DNA of 6,101 bases, taken from positions 1 to 6,101 of the forward strand of contig JBBQUN010000275.1 of the NCBI GenBank assembly GCA_038212405.1. Reading direction: 5' to 3'. The stretch is from JBBQUN01 sp038212405. Its GTDB lineage: Bacteria > Actinomycetota > Acidimicrobiia > Acidimicrobiales > SZUA-35. A model generated the notes under the pieces. That model ran no database searches. It saw only the letters and a list, made by a program, of their open reading frames with translations, and was not told where the DNA came from. Both the position numbers and the translations under genes were made by a program. Shown here piece by piece: positions 1-4,986 of this stretch (positions within the stretch are counted from its first letter, which is position 1; every line of letters starts with the position of its first letter).

Positions 1-334
1 CAGCAAGCTTCTTTGCCTTTCGCTTCGCTCGCCGACCGGCGACGACAGCGCCATCGGCGGTATCGACAAGGGGCGAGCGAGACGAACGCTCAGCCCGACG
101 CCGTTCTCGTCGCGCTCTCTTGGACTCCCCCAGCGCCTGCAGTTCCGCCTTCTGGGCTCGTTTCTCGGCTCTGTTGAGCCGTCGTGAGAGCTTCTCGGAT
201 CGCTCGTCGGCCCTGCTGCTGGCAGCAACGGCAAGATCCCGCTCTTCCTGTGTCCTGGCCAATATCTCCGACTTACTTCGGAAGTTGATGATTCCGAGTG
301 TGGCAACGGAAAGGGTCTTTCGAATCGCTCCCAT
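1..334 (-). CDS. Basic, probably coiled-coil hypothetical protein (N-terminal part, runs off left edge)
   Basis: This frame is open from an ATG at 334 to the left edge, giving 111 residues, so the C-terminus is not seen. The protein begins MGAIRKTLSVATLGIINFRS. From about residue 22 it becomes a long polar stretch rich in Arg, Lys, Glu and Ala (for example QEERDLA, SEKLSRRLNRAEKRAQKAEL), typical of a helical coiled coil. It ends in a very basic tail (RRAKRKAKKLA). There is no signal peptide or clear membrane span. The start is supported by AAGGAG at 344-349 (minus strand), nine bases before the ATG. A competing ATG five bases upstream lies in another frame. The RKTLSVATLG-type opening followed by FRS resembles short uncharacterised actinobacterial proteins, some of which carry a C-terminal SHOCT domain, but this is from memory and no such domain is visible here. 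The function is unknown; the basic tail could bind nucleic acid or membrane. Confidence refers to the gene being real. Confidence 0.72.
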   Translation of the reverse strand, partial: MGAIRKTLSVATLGIINFRSKSEILARTQEERDLAVAASSRADERSEKLSRRLNRAEKRAQKAELQALGESKRARRERRRAERSSRSPLVDTADGAVVAGRRAKRKAKKLA

Positions 335-465
335 GACATTATTCTCCTTGGTCTGGGCAGCTGATGCTACCGGTCGGGCTCTACCCGACCAGGCGAGAGT
401 CAAACCCTTCGCCGCCACCGCCCACGACCCGCCGTTCAAGACCCCGCCGTTCAAGACCCCGCCGT
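335..465. other. Intergenic region between the small-subunit gene and the basic protein gene
   Basis: This 131-bp gap separates two minus-strand genes. It holds the AAGGAG ribosome binding site of the downstream gene (344-349), a perfect 7-bp inverted repeat (372-390) and most of a 15-bp tandem repeat (428-470). On the minus strand a TTGACT hexamer at 398-403 could be a -35 element, but no -10 box at a normal 16-18 base spacing is convincing, so I do not call a promoter. Confidence 0.5.
372..390 (-). terminator. Possible hairpin downstream of the small-subunit gene
   Basis: GGTCGGG (372-378) and CCCGACC (384-390) form a perfect 7-bp GC-rich stem with a 5-base loop, CTCTA. It lies about 75 bases past the small-subunit stop codon in the direction of transcription. 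No T-run follows on the minus strand, so it is not a canonical intrinsic terminator. In GC-rich actinobacteria U-tract-less hairpins are sometimes proposed to terminate. It could equally be a regulatory element in the leader of the downstream gene. Confidence 0.3.
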
Positions 466-470
466 TCAGA
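428..470. repeat. 15-bp tandem repeat, about 2.9 copies
   Basis: Unit CCCGCCGTTCAAGAC occurs at 428-442 and 443-457 without mismatch, followed by a partial third copy at 458-470 that diverges at its end (CCCGCCGTTCAGA). The array spans the TGA stop (466-468) of the small-subunit gene and extends into its 3' flank. It is one of three duplications with a 15-bp period in this decaying operon. Confidence 0.9.
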
Positions 471-984
471 GCCGGAGTTCGACCGCCACCGACCGAACGG
501 CCTCGATGATCTTCGCGTAGCCAGTGCACCGGCAGAGGTTGCCCGACAGCCCGATTCGGATCTCGTCGTCGCTCGGGTCAGGGTTTCGCTCGAGCAGTGC
601 TGCGGTACTCATGATCATGCCGGGAGTGCAGAATCCGCAATGCACGCCACCAGCCTCGAGGAGGTGGCGTTGGATCGGGCGCAGCTCGCCTCCAGTTGCA
701 CTCCCACCAGCGGCCATGCCTTCGATGGTTCTCACCTGACGTCCCTCTGCCTGCGCTGCCAGGTACGAGCACGAGTTCACCGGTTGGGCATCGAGGAGGA
801 CCATGCATGCCCCACACTCACAGTCATAGCAACCTTGTTTGGTTCCGGTGAGGCCCACGTCGCTGCGAATCACGGCGAGCAGAGTTCGTGAGCCATCGAT
901 CATCATGGGATAGTCGATGCCATTCACCGTGAGGGTGATCTGCTGTTGGGTCATGTGCTGTTGGGTCTCGGGTGGCGGCGTCAA
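466..984 (-). CDS. Molybdenum hydroxylase small subunit, 2Fe-2S (CO/xanthine dehydrogenase family)
   Basis: This subunit carries two [2Fe-2S] clusters that pass electrons between the molybdenum cofactor and FAD in three-subunit molybdenum hydroxylases. In the 172-residue product the N-terminal ferredoxin-type cluster ligands are C52, C57, C60 and C72 (C-x4-C-x2-C-x11-C). The C-terminal cluster ligands are C116, C119, C151 and C153 (HCGFCTPGM and LCRCTGY). Length and both motifs match the family, and the frame is uninterrupted. An additional Cys, C55, stands where most relatives have Gly. I prefer the TTG start at 984: GGAG at 992-995 lies seven bases before it and the TTG overlaps the TGA of the preceding FAD-subunit remnant. 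An ATG at 954 (MTQQQ...) is the alternative and would give 162 residues. The large and medium subunits encoded upstream are broken, so this intact protein probably lacks its normal partners. The specific substrate class cannot be assigned. Confidence 0.93.
   Translation of the reverse strand: MTPPPETQQHMTQQQITLTVNGIDYPMMIDGSRTLLAVIRSDVGLTGTKQGCYDCECGACMVLLDAQPVNSCSYLAAQAEGRQVRTIEGMAAGGSATGGELRPIQRHLLEAGGVHCGFCTPGMIMSTAALLERNPDPSDDEIRIGLSGNLCRCTGYAKIIEAVRSVAVELRL
941..966. repeat. 11-bp direct repeat with 15-bp period at the small-subunit start
   Basis: TGCTGTTGGGT occurs at 941-951 and again at 956-966, a period of 15 bp. On the coding strand this gives the near-duplicate peptides TQQH and TQQQ around the alternative ATG start at 954. 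It may be a small tandem duplication that extended the N-terminus. Confidence 0.75.
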
Positions 985-1553
985 TGTGGTGCTCCGATGC
1001 CTTCGCTTCGATTCACTGGGCTCTCGATCACTTCTCCCGCAGCGCGCCGGGCAGCGACCGCAACGGCGCGGCCGGCCATGACCCCAACGGTGTCGAAGCC
1101 GACCAGATCGTCGAGTCCGGCAACGCTCACGATGGAGGGGGCAACCGCATTCAACGCAACGGCGATCGATGCGATGGTGCCATCAGTGCCGAGGACCACG
1201 CTGGCTGCTGCTCCGACAACGGCGATCTCCATTGCCCGTCGATACTCCAGGCGAACATGGGCCGAGCCCGATCGAGCGGAGCGCACAGGAAGGTGAACAG
1301 CAACACAGATCTCATCGCTCCTTGGGCTGGTATGACCCGGGCCCAACCACAACTCCCGAGCGACGACTCGGCGGACACCGTGCGCCGAGCGCAGTTCGAC
1401 GCACGCCTCGAAGGCGACCAGCGGGGCGCCGGTGTCCATCGCCGGCGACGCATTCATCACATTGCTACCGAGGGTTCCCACGTTTCGGGTGGCCGGCGAT
1501 TCGATCAGACCGGCCGCATCGGCCAACGCCGAGTAGTCAGCGACGATCGGTCT
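981..1553 (-). pseudogene. Molybdenum hydroxylase FAD-binding (medium) subunit, N-terminally truncated remnant
   Basis: The frame opens after a TGA in the 15-bp repeat and reads PIVADYSALADAAGLIESPA, then RNVGTLGSNVMNASPAMDTG, and on to the stop at 981. This matches the middle and C-terminal part of CoxM/XdhB-type subunits. The TLGSN motif corresponds to the second FAD-contact loop, and the region after it to the central and C-terminal domains. Roughly the first 85 residues are absent, including the first FAD pyrophosphate-binding loop (usually GGQSL-like). The C-terminus also looks about 20-30 residues short, because the usual Arg/Tyr-rich end is missing. The only start available is a TTG at 1526, well inside the fold. 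Immediately upstream the DNA is large-subunit sequence, so a deletion appears to have joined the two genes. A functional FAD subunit is unlikely. The lengths are estimated from memory of the family. Confidence 0.82.
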
Positions 1554-1595
1554 TCATGTGGCTGGCCTCCATGTGGCTGGTCTTCATGTGGCTGG
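1551..1595. repeat. 15-bp tandem repeat, three copies, at a gene-fusion junction
   Basis: Unit TCTTCATGTGGCTGG is present at 1551-1565 and 1581-1595. The middle copy, 1566-1580, differs at two positions (CCTCCATGTGGCTGG). On the minus strand the array would encode QPHED, QPHGG, QPHED. It sits between the last recognisable large-subunit residues (AAVALLD) and the first recognisable medium-subunit residues (PIVADYS), so it marks the breakpoint of the deletion that joined them. Confidence 0.92.
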
Positions 1596-2470
1596 TTGTC
1601 GAGAAGGGCAACAGCAGCGTCGATACAACGGCGCAGGCCGATCTCGTCATAGGTCTGTCCCGATGGGCCGACCGAGCCCGCGTCCAGGGCATTGCGCCGA
1701 CGGAATTCGACCGGATCCTGCCAATCGTCTCGGCCAGCTCGTCGGTGTGGCTTTCGCAAGCCCAACATGCCTGCGGCGCGGTATGAGCCCGCACCGATCC
1801 CGATGGCTGATGATTGGTGTAGACGAGGCTGGCCTGGACGAAGACGTTGTCGATTTCGTACGGCCCAACAACGTACATCGCCGCCAACTGCGCAAAGAAG
1901 GCGCCATCGGCGGTGTTCGCGCCATTGTCGAGCAGCACCCGACCTCGCCGAGCCGCAATCGATCCATCGGAGCGAATCCCGGACTCGAGGTCGATCATCA
2001 TCGACTCGCGTCGGCGGTCAGGGGCGAGGAACGCCTCGTGACGACTGAACACCTGCTTGACCGGACGATTGATGGCTCGGGCCAGGGCCTCGATGTGCGC
2101 CTCGAAGTGGAAGCCGCACTTGCCACCGAACCCGCCACCGAGGTGGGGCACGATGATGCGGACTCGATCGCTCGGCAGTTGCAGGGTCTCGCAGACGCCA
2201 GCGCTGGCATCGAACGGAACCTGCGTCGATGACCAAATCGTGACCTTGCCACCCTCTCATTGGGCAATGACACCACGGGGTTCGATTGGCGCGGCATGCG
2301 ATCCGTCGGCAAGGAAGCGGGAAGCAACGATGGCCGCAGCCTCGGCCATGCCGGCGTCGACGTCGCCTTTCGCGATCGAGGCGAAGGTCGCGACGTTTCG
2401 ATCCCGGGGCGTGTCACCGGTGACGTCGTAGTCCGGTGACCTTGTCGTTGCCATCAGCCCATACGAACCG
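1596..2470 (-). pseudogene. Molybdenum hydroxylase large (Mo-cofactor) subunit, multiply disrupted
   Basis: Reading on the minus strand, the best-preserved block runs from about 2404 (DRNVATFASIAKGDVDAGMAEA) through HAAPIEPRGVIAQ. It is then interrupted by TGA at 2257-2259 and resumes in the same frame with EGGKVTIWSSTQVPFDASAG, IIVPHLGGGFGGKCGFHFEA and a region ending DELAETIG. These match the central part of xanthine/aldehyde/CO dehydrogenase large subunits, including the GGGFGGK molybdopterin-binding loop. Near 1719 the homology shifts frame and continues as DPVEFRRRNALDAG to AAVALLD, consistent with loss of one base. The remaining C-terminal part, about 300 residues or more, is missing. 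A short N-terminal-like motif, RFVWADGNDKVTG, lies in another frame at about 2432-2470, implying that about 120 codons are deleted after it. The family is usually about 750-800 residues, and barely 300 remain. It cannot encode a working subunit. Confidence 0.88.
2417..2440. repeat. 8-bp direct repeat, period 16, at the inferred internal deletion
   Basis: CCGGTGAC occurs at 2417-2424 and 2433-2440. It lies where an N-terminal large-subunit motif (DKVTG, minus strand) in one frame gives way to mid-protein sequence in another. Short direct repeats at a breakpoint are consistent with a slippage or microhomology deletion, but an 8-bp match could also arise by chance. Confidence 0.45.
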
Positions 2471-2646
2471 TTGCGGTGGACGTGGCGGCGGTCGGTCAGA
2501 TTCCCTGGTGGCAAAGGCGAGACTTGCTGGACGGTCACGTCGGAACCATCGCACATCGCACCCTTGGGAGAAGCGCCTATGTCCTCGACCAGCCATTTGC
2601 TCGACACTGGCGCCAAGATCGAAGCAACCACCACGAAGGCGAACAC
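2471..2646. other. Divergent intergenic region upstream of the cyclodeaminase-family gene
   Basis: This region separates the minus-strand large-subunit remnant from the plus-strand cyclodeaminase-family gene. Plus-strand frames are open through it but show no recognisable protein. The downstream gene has GAAGG at 2635-2639, seven bases before its ATG, as a ribosome binding site. I see no convincing -10/-35 pair on either strand. Divergent promoters would be expected here from the layout. Confidence 0.45.
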
Positions 2647-3696
2647 ATGCGGACACAGATCCTGGCAGCGGCCGATTTTGGCATTCTCGTCGAGCGAATC
2701 GGGCTCGACGAACTGATGGATCTGATGATCGATCGACTGCGGCAACGATTCGTCGAGCACGATGCGGCAACAGTTGATGTGCGAACACGCGATGGGTTTC
2801 GCTACGACAAGCCGGCGCTCGGGTTACTGGAATGGATGCCGGTCCACGAGATCGGCGGGCCGGTGGTGATCAAGATGGTCGGGTATCACCCCACCAATCC
2901 CTTGCAACGGTCGGTCCCCAGCGTGCTCGCCACGTCATCGTTGTGGGACACCGAGACTGGCCACCTGGTCGCGATCGCCGACTCGACCCTGCTCACCGCC
3001 ATCCGCACCGCAGCGGCTTCAGCCATCGCCAGCGACCTTCTCGCAACTCCCGATCGCATCGACGTCGGCATCGTTGGACTTGGCGCCCAGGCCGTTGCTC
3101 AGCTTCATGCTCTCACTCGGGTACGCAACGTGGGTCGAGTGTTCGCCTCGGACACCTCGCCGGAGGCTGCTGAGTCGTTCGCTGCCCGTGTTGCCTTCCT
3201 CGGCGTGGACGTGGAGATCGTCGACCCGGGCGATCTGGATCAACTCATCGCCAATGTCGATGTGCTCATCACCTGCACCTCCGTCGACATCGGTGCCGGT
3301 CCAGTGATCCCAGACGGACCCACGCGTCCCTGGCTCCACGTCAACGCCGTTGGTGCCGACTTCCCGGGAAAGACCGAGCTGCCACTCAGCCTGCTGCGCA
3401 ATGCGTTGGTCGTTCCTGACTGCAAGCCCCAATGCATCGCTGAAGGCGAATGTCAGGTTCTCGATCCATCCGACATCGGACCCGACATCGCTGCGCTCGC
3501 AAAGCTGGGCAATGAGGCGTGGGTACACCGAGGTCGTCGCACCGTCTTCGATTCGACAGGGTGGGCGATCGAGGACGAGGTGGCGCTCCGCCTCGCACTC
3601 GAGCTTGCGGCAACGTACGGGCTCGGAACGCTCGTGCAGATCGAATCGATCCCCGTCGATCCGCTCAACCCCTACGAGGGTCTGACCGCTCAATGA
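2647..3696 (+). CDS. Ornithine cyclodeaminase / mu-crystallin family protein
   Basis: Family members are NAD(P)-dependent enzymes. They include ornithine cyclodeaminase (L-ornithine to L-proline plus ammonia), alanine dehydrogenases, and opine- or imine-forming relatives. The 349-residue product has the family length and layout. An N-terminal substrate domain carries E62 (LEWMP), K76 (VIKMVGYHPTNP) and R120 (AIRTAAAS). A Rossmann segment follows with GIVGLGAQAVAQ (141-152). D238 lies in GADFPGKTEL, and the C-terminal return helix contains FDSTGWAIED (301-310). From memory, E62, K76, R120 and D238 line up with E56, K69, R112 and D228 of Pseudomonas putida ornithine cyclodeaminase. True cyclodeaminase activity is therefore plausible but unproven. 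The frame is open further upstream to 2476. I chose ATG 2647 because the extra 57 residues have no family similarity and GAAGG lies seven bases before this ATG. It heads a same-strand run with the two hydrolases, in the cytoplasm. Confidence 0.93.
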   Translation: MRTQILAAADFGILVERIGLDELMDLMIDRLRQRFVEHDAATVDVRTRDGFRYDKPALGLLEWMPVHEIGGPVVIKMVGYHPTNPLQRSVPSVLATSSLWDTETGHLVAIADSTLLTAIRTAAASAIASDLLATPDRIDVGIVGLGAQAVAQLHALTRVRNVGRVFASDTSPEAAESFAARVAFLGVDVEIVDPGDLDQLIANVDVLITCTSVDIGAGPVIPDGPTRPWLHVNAVGADFPGKTELPLSLLRNALVVPDCKPQCIAEGECQVLDPSDIGPDIAALAKLGNEAWVHRGRRTVFDSTGWAIEDEVALRLALELAATYGLGTLVQIESIPVDPLNPYEGLTAQ

Positions 3697-3794
3697 GCGG
3701 CACGTCCGACGTGACCCAAGCATCGCGACCGACGTTACGGTCGGGACGTGAGTTCGACGGAAGTGCCAACCGCCGACTAGGAGTACGGGGGTGA
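3693..3794 (+). CDS. Possible 33-residue bridging small ORF
   Basis: An ATG at 3693 overlaps the TGA of the cyclodeaminase-family gene (ATGA, 3693-3696). The frame runs 33 codons to a TGA at 3792-3794 that overlaps the GTG start of the next gene (GTGA, 3791-3794). The peptide begins MSGTSDVTQASRPTLRSGRE and ends ANRRLGVRG. It is polar and Arg-rich, with no recognised motif. The only upstream purine run is GAGGG at 3676-3680, 12 bases before the ATG, so initiation would depend on coupling. It could be a translational-coupling leader or a chance open frame in GC-rich DNA. Confidence 0.25.
   Translation: MSGTSDVTQASRPTLRSGREFDGSANRRLGVRG
3701..3743. other. Two small inverted repeats between the cyclodeaminase-family and MBL genes
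   Basis: CACGTCCGACGTG at 3701-3713 is a near-perfect palindrome (CACGTC, C, GACGTG). CGACCG (3726-3731) and CGGTCG (3738-3743) form a 6-bp stem around a 6-base loop. Neither is followed by a T-run. They could be a protein-binding site or a processing hairpin within a joint transcript. Such short repeats are common in GC-rich DNA, so the assignment is weak. Confidence 0.25.
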
Positions 3795-4900
3795 ACGACG
3801 ACTCGCCCACCGAAACGAAACCCATTCGCGAGGAGCGTCGGGAGCCGCGCGAGGGAGTCGAAGAAGTCGCCCCCGGCATTCTCCGGGTGCAACTACCGAT
3901 TTCCCTGCCCGGTCTCGGGCACGTCAATTGTTATGCGATGGAGGACAGCCGAGGCATCACCCTCGTCGACCCCGGGCTTCCCGGCCCCCGCACCTTCCGA
4001 GCATTGCAGCAAACGCTGAAGTCGGGTGGGCTTGCGATCGATCGAGTCCACACCGTCATCGTCACCCACTCTCACCCCGATCACTTCGGACAAGCCGGCA
4101 CCTTCCGACGCAAGTTCGGCGCCGAGGTCATCACGCATCGGGCATTCCGCACCTTCCTCGATCCAGAGGCCGAAGAGGCTGATGGTGAGGACGATCTCGA
4201 AATCACCCAACAAACCCTGAAGGCTCAGGTCGAGTCCGCACGCGGGCAAAAACTCGAGAACGGCCCGTTCATGAAACACACCCCGTGGGGCGGCGAACCG
4301 CGACTCATGCCTCGCTCCCGTCGTATGCGGTATTGGGCCATGCGCAAGGCCGCCGGCCGCATCGTTGCCACACCGTCGCCAACGCGTCGAGTTGATGATG
4401 CGCAAGTCCTCGACGTCGGCGGTCGCGAGTGGGTCGCGGTGCACACACCGGGCCACACCATTGATCACCTGTGCCTCTACGACCCAAATGGTGGCGTCAT
4501 GATCAGTGGCGACCACGTGCTTCCCACCATCACGCCGCACATCTCGGGTATGGGGGCGACGCTCGACCCACTCAACGACTTCTTCGAGAGCCTCGACCGA
4601 ATGAAGACCTTCGACGACGTCACCATCGTGCTTCCCGCTCACGGTCTCGAGTTCGGCGATCTGGCCGGGCGGGCCGAGGGCATCAAGCTCCATCATCACG
4701 AGCGCCTCGAGAAACTGCGCGACGCGTCCGACGAGGTCGGCCGCGGCACCGTCAACGACTACATGAAGCTTCTGTTCGCCGAGCGTTCCTGGGGTTCGAT
4801 GGCCGAGAGCGAGACCTACGCCCACCTGGAGCACCTACGACTCTGCGGCGAGGCCGAGGTCGATGACTCCGGCGAGCAACTCCGCTACTCCTTCGACTGA
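3791..4900 (+). CDS. MBL-fold metallo-hydrolase
   Basis: The 369-residue product has the full metallo-beta-lactamase-fold metal-site signature. This comprises H93-x-H95-x-D97-H98 (THSHPDHFG), a third-motif histidine H222 (HTPGHTIDH), a bridging D241 (SGDHVLP) and H284 (LPAHGLEF). These bind two metal ions, usually Zn or Fe, for hydrolysis of esters, thioesters, lactones or similar bonds. The N-terminal beta strand region contains GLGHVNCYAM and LVDPGLPG, typical of the group. After the metallo-hydrolase domain, residues of about 290-369 form a helical C-terminal extension, like the winged-helix-type tail of LACTB2-like proteins. There is no signal peptide, so it is probably cytoplasmic. The GTG start at 3791 is supported by TAGGAG at 3778-3783, seven bases upstream, a strong site. 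A Glu/Arg-rich N-terminal 25 residues precede the fold. The substrate is not identifiable; glyoxalase II-like, lactonase or thioesterase roles are all possible. Confidence 0.94.
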   Translation: MNDDSPTETKPIREERREPREGVEEVAPGILRVQLPISLPGLGHVNCYAMEDSRGITLVDPGLPGPRTFRALQQTLKSGGLAIDRVHTVIVTHSHPDHFGQAGTFRRKFGAEVITHRAFRTFLDPEAEEADGEDDLEITQQTLKAQVESARGQKLENGPFMKHTPWGGEPRLMPRSRRMRYWAMRKAAGRIVATPSPTRRVDDAQVLDVGGREWVAVHTPGHTIDHLCLYDPNGGVMISGDHVLPTITPHISGMGATLDPLNDFFESLDRMKTFDDVTIVLPAHGLEFGDLAGRAEGIKLHHHERLEKLRDASDEVGRGTVNDYMKLLFAERSWGSMAESETYAHLEHLRLCGEAEVDDSGEQLRYSFD

Positions 4901-4925
4901 TCAAGTCCAGCTGGTTCGAAAACGG

Positions 4926-4943
4926 CGGCGAGCTTGCTCGCCG
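4926..4943 (+). terminator. Possible hairpin between the two hydrolase genes
   Basis: CGGCGAGC (4926-4933) and GCTCGCCG (4936-4943) are perfect 8-bp inverted arms separated by TT. A realistic hairpin would have 6-7 paired bases and a 4-6 base loop. It lies 26 bases after the MBL-fold gene stop. No T-run follows, so it may be a weak terminator or an RNA-stability hairpin separating expression of the two hydrolases. Confidence 0.35.
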
Positions 4944-4986
4944 GACGACTGGCCGACATGATCGTCGAACACAGCGAAGGGGAACA

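Noticed and set aside
120..509. 129-codon plus-strand open frame with a PPFKT repeat
   Set aside because: It overlaps the basic protein gene on the opposite strand, which has a good ribosome binding site. The PPFKT repeat is only the translation of the 15-bp DNA repeat.
972..1652. 226-codon plus-strand open frame across the medium-subunit remnant
   Set aside because: The minus strand carries clear medium-subunit homology here. The plus product is low-complexity Arg/Ser/Gly with no motif.
48..1914. 14-bp identical sequence GCGCCATCGGCGGT at 48-61 and 1901-1914
   Set aside because: It is a single GC-rich short match in unrelated coding contexts with no flanking similarity, so it is likely chance.
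2257..2259. TGA recoded as tryptophan or selenocysteine
   Set aside because: TGA serves as the normal stop of intact genes here (3694-3696, 4898-4900). The same gene also has a frameshift and deletions, so simple nonsense decay is the better explanation.
2476..2646. N-terminal extension of 57 residues on the cyclodeaminase-family protein
   Set aside because: The extension has no family similarity. The ATG at 2647 has a ribosome binding site at proper spacing and gives the usual family length.
3019..3927. 302-codon open frame on the minus strand
   Set aside because: It is antisense to the cyclodeaminase-family gene and the MBL-fold gene start, with no recognisable domain, so it is best explained by codon bias on the real strand.
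3893..4834. 313-codon open frame on the minus strand
   Set aside because: It lies wholly antisense to the MBL-fold gene, whose product has complete metal-binding motifs. The antisense product shows no family motif and is a GC-rich shadow frame.
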